Origin: Paraburkholderia rhynchosiae
GTDB taxonomy: Bacteria; Pseudomonadota; Gammaproteobacteria; Burkholderiales; Burkholderiaceae
NCBI RefSeq assembly: GCF_002879865.1
Contig: NZ_PNXY01000046.1
Coordinates: forward strand, 1-39,400
Direction: 5' to 3'
DNA: 39,400 nucleotides
Shown: positions 25,626-32,778 of the stretch, piece after piece
Layout of the letters: each line of letters starts with the position of its first letter
Numbering within the stretch: the first letter of the stretch is position 1
Translations under genes and position numbers: made by a program
The notes under the pieces: generated by a model
The model's database searches: none
The model's input: the letters and a program-made list of their open reading frames with translations, nothing else
What the model was told of the DNA's origin: nothing

Positions 25626-25686
25626 GCCCGAACAGACGCTCGACGCCGCTGTTGCCTTTGTGACGCGGCCGGAGAAAGTCGTATGA
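25626..25686 (+). pseudogene. 3' remnant of a lost gene upstream of the azoreductase
   Basis: The frame ending at TGA 25684-25686 reads RPEQTLDAAVAFVTRPEKVV and its stop overlaps the azoreductase ATG in an ATGA, the usual coupling of two genes in an operon. Nothing recognisable lies upstream of it in frame. It looks like the tail of a gene whose body was removed when nitroreductase copy 1 arrived. The family is not identified, and the reading could be chance. Confidence 0.4.
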
Positions 25687-26315
25687 ATATCTTGCACATC
25701 GATTGTAGTCCGCGACCCGAGTCGCACAGTCGAAGTCTGTCGGCGGCGGTCGTCGAAAAGCTTCTCGCGGTTCTCCCCGACGCGCATGTTAGTCGTCGGG
25801 ATCTGGGATATGAACCGATACCTCATGCCAGAGCCGACTATGCAGCCACGCTCGCGACCCCAGCGTCGCTGGCAGCGGCGGGGCGGTCCGCCGACGCAGT
25901 ACTGCTGGCCGAGCAACTTATTCGGGAGGTGGAGAGTTCCGATGTCATTGTCATCGGAACGCCGATGAACAACTTCACGGTCCCGTCTGTGCTGAAGGCC
26001 TGGATCGATCAGATCCTCCGTGTCGACCGCACGATGAAGTCGACACCAGCCGGCAAGGTCGGAATGCTCCCGGACCGCCCGGTATTCGTGGGGATCGCCT
26101 CGGGTGGCGTGTTCGCTGGTGATCGAGCCAATCAGCCAGATTTCCTCAGGCCCTATCTCACCGCTGTACTCGGCTGCATCGGTCTCACCACAATCCATTA
26201 CCTACCGTTGCAGGCCACGGCTTTCATCGATGAGGCCCGCGCCGACGAAGTTCGCCGGTCGCTCATCGCGACGATGGAACCGACGATGGTCAGCCTCGTG
26301 CAGAGTCTCGTCTGA
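25683..26315 (+). CDS. FMN-dependent NADH-azoreductase/quinone reductase (AzoR-like)
   Basis: A 210-residue flavodoxin-like fold reductase. It begins MNILHIDCSPRPESHSRSLS, the phosphate-binding loop, and has the active-site GTPMNNFTVPSVLKAWIDQIL (family PMYNFxIPxxLKxWID) and the VGIASGGVF loop. These enzymes reduce quinones and azo bonds by two-electron transfer and protect against electrophilic quinones. ATG 25683 is the family start; the earlier frame start at 25593 adds unrelated residues. It lies 112 bp after nitroreductase copy 1 and may be cotranscribed with it. Part of the redox-defence island. Confidence 0.92.
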   Translation: MNILHIDCSPRPESHSRSLSAAVVEKLLAVLPDAHVSRRDLGYEPIPHARADYAATLATPASLAAAGRSADAVLLAEQLIREVESSDVIVIGTPMNNFTVPSVLKAWIDQILRVDRTMKSTPAGKVGMLPDRPVFVGIASGGVFAGDRANQPDFLRPYLTAVLGCIGLTTIHYLPLQATAFIDEARADEVRRSLIATMEPTMVSLVQSLV

Positions 26316-26390
26316 GCTATCCAAAACCGGTGACTTACCATTTCCGGCTGTCCTCGGAGATCCCTGGAGATTCATGCGCGGATAACACCA

Positions 26391-26448
26391 AAGCCCGGAT
26401 TTCAAAAGCATTCAGATGCGAAAGATTCTTGCGAAAGCATCCGGGCTT
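26391..26448. repeat. 10-bp inverted repeat with 38-nt interior
   Basis: AAGCCCGGAT (26391-26400) and ATCCGGGCTT (26439-26448) are perfect complements downstream of the azoreductase. Inside, TGCGAAAG is repeated directly near 26418 and 26430. It may be a terminator for the nitroreductase-azoreductase pair, or the ends of a small decayed element; no T-run follows. Confidence 0.45.
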
Positions 26449-26600
26449 ACCGACAAGGTTTCGATGATGAGCGATCCCCCCACCATGGAAAACGAACCGT
26501 CGCTCTTTCACGTCTCAATCGTGGAGAAGCTGTCGTCGACGACGATTAGCATACGCTGGAGCGATCCCTGTCTGGTCATTATGCGAATCAACTCTGGGGT

Positions 26601-26696
26601 ATGGGGCTTGCGCAAGCGGATGCATTCCTGGATTGCGCACCGTTCATCACGGGAGAGATCCTGCACGTCGACGGCGGCCAAAGTGCTGGTCGCTGA
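26601..26696 (+). pseudogene. SDR dehydrogenase C-terminal remnant
   Basis: The frame MGLAQADAFLDCAPFITG then EILHVDGGQSAGR and TGA at 26694 is the C-terminal tail of a classical short-chain dehydrogenase, where a segment like FLASDxASFITGxxLxVDGG is diagnostic. No catalytic core lies upstream, only unrelated sequence from 26316. It directly precedes the GST stub at 26737, suggesting an original SDR-GST gene order that has been gutted. Confidence 0.75.
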
Positions 26697-26736
26697 GATG
26701 CACCGGCGCCGATTGTGAAGGAGGAACAAAGTGACA

Positions 26737-26811
26737 ATGAATCATTCGATCCTCACACGCGGGCCGGCGCGGTAGCCAGATCGGCCCTGATCTTTTTTCT
26801 TGCCGAGGCGT
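26737..26811 (+). pseudogene. Glutathione S-transferase 5' stub
   Basis: From ATG 26737, preceded by a good AAGGAGG ribosome-binding site, the sequence matches the first ~75 bases of the intact GST gene at 30801 with scattered differences and one small gap (shared core CGGCGCRGTASCCRGATCGG). Two in-frame stops (TAG at the Tyr position, TGA at the Gln position) kill it. Homology ends where the AraC gene begins at 26823. It shows the regulator was joined onto a broken GST gene. Confidence 0.75.
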
Positions 26812-26822
26812 AACGGAATCTT

Positions 26823-27779
26823 ATGTCCCAAGTCGACTGGCTCAGCCACCTGCTGCAAATGATCACCATCACCGGCCGACCGGAGGTGCGTTGCACCTAC
26901 GGTGCGCCATGGCGCGTGGCGTGGCCGCAGTCCGCGGCGCATGAGATTCCCTACCACGTGGTGCTCAAAGGCCGGGCGATCATCGAGGATCCGGAGACAG
27001 AGACGACGAGGGAACTGGTAGCCGGAGATATCGTGCTGCTGCCGCACGGGTCGGCGCATGTTCTGCACGATGGCAGTGGACACGCGGCTGGGCCAACTTA
27101 CGAAAGCGAAGGCGCTGGCGGACTGACGGTCAGCGAGAATGACGGCCAGGGCGAGCGTCTGGACATGTTATGCGGGCGATTTTTCATTGGACCGCCCCAT
27201 GATCGTCTGATCCGCAATTACCTGCCCACAAATCTGGTGGTACGGACCATGGAAAGCGATGGTGAAACAGGTATCGCGTCTGCTTCGAACCACCTTGCCG
27301 CTTTCGTGCGGCTGATGCGCGACGAGTCCAGGGGCGACAAGGTGGGTGGATACTCGATCCTGAACGCGCTCAGTTCGGCGCTGTTCACGCTCGTACTACG
27401 CGAGGCGAGCGAATCCGGACGGGCCCCGGCAGGCTTGTTAGCGCTCGCCGCTCATCCGCGACTGGCTCCGGCCCTTTCAGCCATGTTCACCGATCCCGCG
27501 CAGCCCTGGAGTCTGCCTGACCTGGCAGGTTTGTGCAGCATGTCGCGCGCCACCTTCATGCGGCACTTCCAGGACACGCTAGGGCGCTCCGCCATCGACT
27601 TGCTGACCGATATCCGTATGAGCCTGGCTGCAAACGAGCTGAAGAAGCCGACGATGACGACTGAGGCCGTCGCCGAATCGGTAGGGTATCAATCCGTGTC
27701 GTCATTCCGGCGTCTGTTTGCCGACAGGATGGGCATGACGCCGGGTCAATGGCGCCGTCTCGCACGCAAGCGCCAGTAA
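26823..27779 (+). CDS. RclR-like AraC-family regulator (cupin N-terminus)
   Basis: A 318-residue regulator with an N-terminal cupin-type sensor (LVAGDIVLLPHGSAHVLHDGSG) and a C-terminal AraC double HTH (LAGLCSMSRATFMRHFQDTLG, then TEAVAESVGYQSVSSFRRLFADRMGMTP). This is the layout of E. coli RclR, the HOCl-responsive activator of rclABC. By eye, Cys24 (VRCTYG) and Cys117 (LDMLCGRFF) line up with RclR Cys21 and Cys89, the pair oxidised by reactive chlorine. An RclC-like gene lies 6 kb downstream in the same island. The ATG at 26823 follows a dead GST stub and its ribosome-binding site is weak (CGGAATCTT). The redox role is inferred from conserved cysteines; my alignment rests on recalled RclR sequence. 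Confidence 0.85.
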   Translation: MSQVDWLSHLLQMITITGRPEVRCTYGAPWRVAWPQSAAHEIPYHVVLKGRAIIEDPETETTRELVAGDIVLLPHGSAHVLHDGSGHAAGPTYESEGAGGLTVSENDGQGERLDMLCGRFFIGPPHDRLIRNYLPTNLVVRTMESDGETGIASASNHLAAFVRLMRDESRGDKVGGYSILNALSSALFTLVLREASESGRAPAGLLALAAHPRLAPALSAMFTDPAQPWSLPDLAGLCSMSRATFMRHFQDTLGRSAIDLLTDIRMSLAANELKKPTMTTEAVAESVGYQSVSSFRRLFADRMGMTPGQWRRLARKRQ

Positions 27780-27840
27780 TGGCCGCAAATTATCGCTTCC
27801 CATTCGGCGCGAAGCCTCGATGCGCCGAGCGACCGCTCAT

Positions 27841-28032
27841 TCGCGCAAGCGACCCTCGACGCGTTTGTCTATACCTGCGGCACGTGAACCTCGATCTGGA
27901 CCAGACGGCATACCCCACCCCGTGTTTAGAACTGAGGGATCGACCGTCTGCGTTGACTTGATCCTTTTGGATATTTTATTGAGCAGATCCAGTCTCGAAA
28001 CAAGTGTCCGGCAGGCCTAAAGTGGAGACTCC
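27841..28032 (+). repeat. ~195-bp regulatory repeat, copy A
   Basis: The last 75 bases (27958-28032) align without gaps with 32666-32740, about 83% identical by eye. A 31-base block at 27841-27871 (a C-terminal coding remnant, QATLDAFV) aligns with 32545-32575, with nearly the same spacing. The core holds AGTCTC and GAGACT as an inverted repeat around an AGGCCT centre, and TTGATCCTTTT and TTATTGAGCA shared by both copies. It lies upstream of an AhpD-like stub and nitroreductase copy 2. Likely a shared promoter/operator region. The rest of the gap 27780-28310 has no gene apart from the stub. Confidence 0.75.
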
Positions 28033-28058
28033 AAACCACCTGATGAAGACCTCGCACC

Positions 28059-28181
28059 ATGAGCCGAATCCCTATTCCCGCGATCGAATCCGCCAGCGGC
28101 GCCCGAAGAGGCTTCATTTGCCTGGACAACGTCGATCACCTGCTTTTGCGTCGGGCCGACGCGGACTATCCGCCGCAATGA
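28059..28181 (+). pseudogene. Carboxymuconolactone decarboxylase/AhpD-like gene, 5' stub
   Basis: From ATG 28059 the frame reads MSRIPIPAIESASGA, a typical opening of small AhpD-like carboxymuconolactone decarboxylase family proteins (often MSRIPxPAIExATG). It then derails into residues without family likeness and stops at TGA 28179. It sits just downstream of regulatory repeat A, as the RclC-like gene sits after copy B. Nitroreductase copy 2 follows at 28311. The body of the gene has been lost. Confidence 0.6.
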
Positions 28182-28310
28182 TCGCGACCTGAGTGAGCAG
28201 GTATCGGGTTTCAGAACCGTGAATGACAGTAGCTTTGTGTAGAACGAAAGCACTCGTGTACCGCAATCTATCTCCATGCCATAGAAATCACCATGAATAA
28301 TGGAATCACC

Positions 28311-28928
28311 ATGACCAATGCAGTTATCGAATGTATCCTGGGCCGCAGCGCCGCGAAGTACTACGACCCTTGCGCGACCTTGAGCGACGACCAGATCCGC
28401 GAACTCGTACGCATTGGCACCACGGCGCCGACGTCCTTCCACTTGCAGAACTGGCGCTTCATCGCGGTACGCACGCCCGAAGCGAAGGCGCGGCTGAGTC
28501 CGATTGCCTGGAACCAGCCCGCGATCACCGATGCGGCCGTTACCTTCATCGTCTGCGGCCAGCTGGTCGATACCAGTGTCATTCCGGAGCGCCTGGCTCC
28601 GCTGGTGGAAGCGGGCGTGATGCCGGCGGCGATGGTGCCGGAATGGGAAACCCCCGCACGCAATCTGTACATGGCGTACCCGCAGCGCCGGCGCGACGAG
28701 GCCGTACGCACGGCGACGTTCGGTGCGTCGGCGATGATCTATGCGGCCCGCTCACTGGGCCTGGGTTCGACGCCGATGATCGGTTTCGATGCCGACGCGG
28801 TGCACCGCGAGTTCGGACTGGCCGAGGACGAAGTGCCGGTCATGCTGTTGTCCATAGGAGCGGAGCGTCCGGGCAACTGGGCGCAGAAGCCGCGCCGTCC
28901 CCTGGCCGATGTGCTGGCGCTCGTATAG
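28311..28928 (+). CDS. Nitroreductase family protein, copy 2
   Basis: A 205-residue FMN-dependent nitroreductase that differs from copy 1 (24953) by two residues, Glu instead of Lys in LVEAGVMPA and Ala instead of Thr in VLALV. Twelve of 618 bases differ, mostly at third positions. The similarity starts at the ATG and stops at the termination codon; the flanks have nothing in common. A different start six codons upstream (28293, MNNGIT) is possible. It lies after regulatory repeat A and the AhpD-like stub, so it may be controlled by the promoter that once served that gene. Same biochemical role as copy 1 expected. Confidence 0.9.
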   Translation: MTNAVIECILGRSAAKYYDPCATLSDDQIRELVRIGTTAPTSFHLQNWRFIAVRTPEAKARLSPIAWNQPAITDAAVTFIVCGQLVDTSVIPERLAPLVEAGVMPAAMVPEWETPARNLYMAYPQRRRDEAVRTATFGASAMIYAARSLGLGSTPMIGFDADAVHREFGLAEDEVPVMLLSIGAERPGNWAQKPRRPLADVLALV

Positions 28929-28977
28929 GTGGGTCGTCGCGGCGGTGATCGCACGGAACGACCGAGGGGCGCAAAAA

Positions 28978-29006
28978 CGGGAGGCTAGCGTAAGGTAGCT
29001 CCCATT
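28978..29006. terminator. Terminator-like hairpin after nitroreductase copy 2
   Basis: GGGAGGCTA near 28979 pairs with TAGCTCCC ending near 29003, leaving one bulged base and a short loop, followed by ATTT. The run of T is short, so termination would be weak. Confidence 0.4.
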
Positions 29007-29113
29007 TGAAGGCCTGACCTGCTACGACCCGGGGCCAGGCACGAAGTAAGCCGAGGGAATGGTTCCGACATGAACTATCCTCAACCAGTGAAACCAGTGA
29101 CTTTAGAGAGACT

Positions 29114-29662
29114 ATGATGACAAGGACTACTATCTTAAAGCAGGATCAGGTGCCGACCGATTCGAAGCCGACACTCGATGCGTTCACCAAAAATATCGGA
29201 TTCACCCCGAATATGATGGCGGCTTTCGCGCAGAGCCCGATCGCGTTCAACGCATGGGCGACCCTGCTCGGCTCCTTGAGCAAGGCACTCGACGTGAAGA
29301 CGCGTGACAGCATCGGCCTCGCTGTCTCCGAAGTGAACGGATGCAACTACTGCCTGACGGTTCACAGCTTTACGGCCAAGCACATGGCGAGGCTGCCGGC
29401 CGATGAAATCATGCTCGCCCGGAAGGGCCACGCTACCGACCCGAAGCGGGATGCAGCCGTCCAGTTTGCGCGCAAAGTCGTCGAAACCCAAGGGCAGGTC
29501 ACCGACGCCGATCTGGAAGCTGTTCGCGGTGCGGGTTACACCGATGCAAACGTGATGGAGATCGTCGCGCTGGTGGCCATGTACTCGCTGACGAACTTTT
29601 TCAATAACGTGTTCGATCCCGAGAAGGACTTTCCCGCTGTTGCGCCGGCCGGCTCGATCTGA
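29114..29662 (+). CDS. Carboxymuconolactone decarboxylase family / AhpD-like peroxidase-related protein
   Basis: A 182-residue alkylhydroperoxidase-like protein. The redox motif is EVNGCNYCLTVHSFTAKH near residues 75-92, matching the Glu-x(n)-Cys-x-x-Cys-x-x-x-His pattern of AhpD, although the residues EVNGCNYCLTVH are of the uncharacterised peroxidase-related group. IVALVAMYSLTNFFNNVFD is the usual C-terminal helix. Such proteins cycle a disulfide to reduce peroxides or support a peroxiredoxin. Two ATGs occur in tandem (29114 and 29117). It heads a run of detoxification genes: quinone oxidoreductase 65 bp downstream, then GST. Confidence 0.9.
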   Translation: MMTRTTILKQDQVPTDSKPTLDAFTKNIGFTPNMMAAFAQSPIAFNAWATLLGSLSKALDVKTRDSIGLAVSEVNGCNYCLTVHSFTAKHMARLPADEIMLARKGHATDPKRDAAVQFARKVVETQGQVTDADLEAVRGAGYTDANVMEIVALVAMYSLTNFFNNVFDPEKDFPAVAPAGSI

Positions 29663-29727
29663 AATCTGGTCACCCGTTTGCGAAGGGATCCCGAAAGGAC
29701 GGTGTACCACTCACGAGGAGAGGGACG

Positions 29728-30645
29728 ATGAAGGCGATCATTGTGACGAACGAGGCCGCAGGAACTGCGGGGATGCAGCTGACAGAGCGGCCACAGCCGG
29801 GGGCGGGGATAAACGACGTCGTCGTTCAAGTCCATGCCTCAGGGTTCACCTGGAATCAGCTGACGTGGCCCTCGACCTGGACCGATCGTCAAGGCCGTGA
29901 CCGCGCACCGTCGATCCCTGGGCACGAGCTGGCCGGAGTGGTCACCGCCCTCGGCTATGGCACGACGGGGCTGTCAGTGGGGCAGCGGGTGTTCGGCCTT
30001 ACGGACTGGTATCGCGACGGCACCCTGGCCGAGTATGTGGCCGTCGAGGCACGCAACCTTGCGCCGCTGCCGGGTGACGTCGACTTCACGGTGGGCGCGA
30101 GCCTGGCGATGCCGGGCCTGACTGCCTGGCAGGGACTGTTCGAACACGGCCGCCTTCGGGCGGGGCAGAGCATCCTCGTGCATGGCGCGGCGGGCGTAGT
30201 AGGGTCGATGGTAACCCAGCTCGCACGTGAGTACGGCGCCTACGTTATCGGCACCGGACGCGCTGCCCACCGTCAGACGGCGCTCGACTTCGGCGTGCAG
30301 GAGTTCGTCGATCTCGAGAACGACGCCTTGGAAGACGTTGGCGGCGTCGATCTGGTTTTCGATGTCTTCGGCGGTGACATCGCGAAGCGTTCTGCAGGCC
30401 TGATTCGAGCCGGGGGAACGCTGGTGGCTTTCGCCGGGCCGACGGAGGCGCGACCTGCCGACGGCCTGGCGGTTGACTTCGTTGTCGAGTCCGATCGCGT
30501 GCAGCTGAGTGAGATCGTCCAGCGGGTGCGGGACGGACGACTGCGCACGAACATCGGCAACGTCTCGAACCTCGATGACGCCGTCGCCACCTTCAACGAG
30601 GCCAAACGGATCAGCGGGAAGACGATTATCCGCGTTCGTCCATGA
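29728..30645 (+). CDS. NADPH:quinone oxidoreductase (zinc-free MDR family)
   Basis: A 305-residue medium-chain reductase without the zinc-binding cysteines of alcohol dehydrogenases. It starts MKAIIVTNEAAGTAGMQL, has PGHELAGVVTALGYG, the cofactor loop VHGAAGVVGSMVTQLAREYGA near residue 150, and a substrate-domain VFDVFGGDIAKRSAGLI. Enzymes of this family reduce quinones or enones with NADPH, by one or two electrons. It follows the AhpD-like gene with a GAGGAGAG ribosome-binding site and precedes a GST, which fits removal of electrophilic quinones. Confidence 0.9.
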   Translation: MKAIIVTNEAAGTAGMQLTERPQPGAGINDVVVQVHASGFTWNQLTWPSTWTDRQGRDRAPSIPGHELAGVVTALGYGTTGLSVGQRVFGLTDWYRDGTLAEYVAVEARNLAPLPGDVDFTVGASLAMPGLTAWQGLFEHGRLRAGQSILVHGAAGVVGSMVTQLAREYGAYVIGTGRAAHRQTALDFGVQEFVDLENDALEDVGGVDLVFDVFGGDIAKRSAGLIRAGGTLVAFAGPTEARPADGLAVDFVVESDRVQLSEIVQRVRDGRLRTNIGNVSNLDDAVATFNEAKRISGKTIIRVRP

Positions 30646-30800
30646 CAAAGCCGGGAGGGCGAACAGTTCTGCCCTCCCTATGCATCATGGTTCTCCGTTC
30701 GCCTGGCGGCGATCACCCCGGCACCGATCCAGGCGGAAGAGTCGGCCATGTCCCGTCCATGGCTGGCTCGACCCGCATACCCGGGGAAAACAGGAAAAAA

Positions 30801-31496
30801 ATGAGACTCCATCATCCAATTTTCACGCGCTGGCCGGCGCAGTACCCGGATCGGCTCCAGCTCTTTTCGTTACCGACGCCGAATGGAGTGAAGGTCGGCA
30901 TCATGCTGGAGGAGACGGGCCTTGCCTATGAGGCGCATCGTATCGACATCATGGCGAACGAGAACCACGATCCGGCATTCATCGCGCTCAACCCCAACGG
31001 CAAGATTCCGGCGATCTTTGATCCTGACGGTCCGGGCGGACGGCCGCTTGCGTTGTTCGAGTCGGGAGCGATCCTGCTCTATCTCGCCGACAAGACGGGG
31101 CGGCTGCTGTCCACCGATCCCAGCACGCGCTACGAAACGATCCAGTGGCTGATGTGGCAAATGGGCGGTGTCGGGCCGATGTTCGGCCAGGTTGGTTTCT
31201 TCAACAAATTCGCCGGCAAAGCCTATGAGGACAAGCGCCCGCGCGACCGCTACGCAAACGAATCAGCGCGCCTGCTCGGTGTCCTCGACCAACGGCTTGC
31301 GGGCCGCGACTGGGTGATGGGCGCTGACTACAGCATCGCCGATATTTCACTGCTCGGCTGGGTGCGCAACCTGATCGGCTTTTACGAAGCGCGCGAACTC
31401 GTCGGTTTCGAACGCTTCGCGCGTGTCCAGCGCTGGTTCGACCGTGGTCTTGCGCGTCCGGCGGTGCAGCGCGGGCTGGAAGTGACGGCGGCCTGA
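30801..31496 (+). CDS. Glutathione S-transferase, Nu-class/YghU-YfcG-like
   Basis: A 231-residue GST. The thioredoxin-like domain has LQLFSLPTPNGVKVGIMLEE, where the TPN element replaces the catalytic Tyr/Ser as in YfcG/YghU type enzymes with disulfide-bond reductase activity. The cis-Pro region NPNGKIPAIFDPDG and the ESGAILLYLADK contact for the glutathione glutamyl group follow, then the all-helical domain. ATG 30801 gives the family start MRLHHPIFTRWPAQYPD; the earlier frame from 30642 is spurious. A damaged copy of its first 75 bases lies at 26737. Downstream of the quinone reductase by 155 bp. Confidence 0.9.
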   Translation: MRLHHPIFTRWPAQYPDRLQLFSLPTPNGVKVGIMLEETGLAYEAHRIDIMANENHDPAFIALNPNGKIPAIFDPDGPGGRPLALFESGAILLYLADKTGRLLSTDPSTRYETIQWLMWQMGGVGPMFGQVGFFNKFAGKAYEDKRPRDRYANESARLLGVLDQRLAGRDWVMGADYSIADISLLGWVRNLIGFYEARELVGFERFARVQRWFDRGLARPAVQRGLEVTAA

Positions 31497-31654
31497 AGCA
31501 AGGTCGGCATGAAACAGGGAAGCGCAAAGATCAGCTGACACAGAGAACGAGAAGTCCATGAAGACCGAACCGTCGTCGCTGCCGGATAAACATTCGATGA
31601 GATCTGGCGAGTGATGCATGGAGCCGCTCAAATTGTTTTAAAGCGAGGATATCT

Positions 31655-32125
31655 ATGATTGAAATCAACGCCGACGTGGAGGCGATCATCAAGGAGGCGA
31701 TACTGTCGTTCGTCGCGACAGTCAACGAGGACGGGACACCCAGTCTTTCGCCGAAGGCGTCCTTGACGGTCAGGAACGGTGTTCTTTACTTCGCCGATAT
31801 CGCGTCGCCTCAGACAATACGGAACTTGAGGCGCAACCCCGCCGTCGAGATTAACGTAGTCGACATCTTCCAGAGGCGCGGTTATCGATTCAAGGGCCGT
31901 GCGTTGATACTGCCACCAGGCGATGATGAGTATTTGACGATCGCGGACTGGGTTCAGGCGACGAACGGCCTCGAATATCCTGTCGATCACGTCGCAAAGA
32001 TCGAAACCACTTTGATTACCCCATTGTTGTCGCCTGCGCATGTCTTCGCCGACCCTCCTCGAAGTCAGGACGAGATCAGGATAACGTACTATAGAAAGTA
32101 CGGTGTGAAACACATCGGGGAATAG
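31655..32125 (+). CDS. Pyridoxamine 5'-phosphate oxidase-family (split-barrel flavin) protein
   Basis: A 156-residue split-barrel protein. SFVATVNEDGTPSLSPKASL at residues 19-38, YFADIASPQTIRNLRRNPAVEINVVDIF, and the RFKGRALIL strand are typical of PNPOx-like flavoproteins. It lacks the full set of PLP-contact residues of true PdxH and is shorter, so it is more likely an FMN- or F420-like cofactor-binding reductase. A GAGG site precedes ATG 31655. It belongs to the same detoxification series, 158 bp after the GST. Exact substrate unknown. Confidence 0.85.
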   Translation: MIEINADVEAIIKEAILSFVATVNEDGTPSLSPKASLTVRNGVLYFADIASPQTIRNLRRNPAVEINVVDIFQRRGYRFKGRALILPPGDDEYLTIADWVQATNGLEYPVDHVAKIETTLITPLLSPAHVFADPPRSQDEIRITYYRKYGVKHIGE

Positions 32126-32544
32126 GCGCGCGGTACGCGTGCCGGAGGTTCACGGGCGCGATTCTCCTGATGCCCCCTCGAGCTGTCAATGCCGCGTCGG
32201 ACTTCTGGAATCGGTCGGTCTCATCAGGCGAAAAGGGCGGATCGTCCGCCAGAAGGGCGGCTCTTGTCGGCCGACGAAACGTGTCCGGCGGATTGTCGGC
32301 GCAGATCGCCCGATTGCGCGTTGCAGTTCCGCCACGGCCGCGCGTCAGTCCGGATTCCGCGGCGGCGTGCGGCTTTACGACCGCATCGCTAATCGCTCGC
32401 CTTTCATCCCGTACCGCAAACTATTCGACTGACGCGCGGGCGCGGGGCGTTTCGCCAGATCTCGGAATGACGCACGGTCCGAAAAGCACACCTGCTTGCA
32501 GCTATTCCAGATCTGTGGGGATCGGAATTTTCCTTCCGATCTGT
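32126..32544. other. Intergenic stretch without a supported gene
   Basis: About 420 bases between the PNPOx-like gene and regulatory repeat B. A rightward open frame 32139-32432 exists, but its protein (Arg/Gly-rich, no motif) is not recognised and it lacks a ribosome-binding site. An inverted repeat GATCGGAA (32520-32527) and TTCCGATC (32534-32541) lies at its end. It probably consists of decayed sequence. Confidence 0.5.
32520..32541. repeat. 8-bp inverted repeat, possible terminator or operator
   Basis: GATCGGAA (32520-32527) and TTCCGATC (32534-32541) are perfect complements with loop TTTTCC, immediately before repeat B. Short T-rich loop; no downstream T-run. Confidence 0.45.
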
Positions 32545-32740
32545 TCGGGCAAGCGATCCTCGACGCGCTCGTCTAATACCCGCACGTATTTGAACCACGA
32601 CTCGACGAAACGGCTCGTATCGTGCCATCCCGCAACGTGGCCGCAGCAATGATCGTCTCTTCGCTTTGATCCTTTTCGATACTTTATTGAGCAAATGGAG
32701 TCTCGAAACCGGAATAGGGTAGGCCTAAAGTGGAGGCTCC
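32545..32740 (+). repeat. ~195-bp regulatory repeat, copy B
   Basis: Partner of 27841-28032. It begins with a short coding-like remnant ending QAILDALV and TAA (32545-32575; copy A reads QATLDAFV), then a variable middle, and the gap-free 75-bp core 32666-32740. The core contains AGTCTC and GAGGCT, the second arm carrying one change from copy A's GAGACT, around an AGGCCT centre. It ends 38 bp before the RclC-like gene, so it almost certainly holds that gene's promoter and a regulator site, perhaps for the RclR-like protein. Confidence 0.75.
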
Positions 32741-32778
32741 TAATGACCCGACGAACAACCTGAATCTGGAAACCCAAA

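Noticed and set aside
32139..32432. 97-codon rightward frame in the gap before repeat B
   Set aside because: No ribosome-binding site, no motif and basic composition; more likely decayed sequence.
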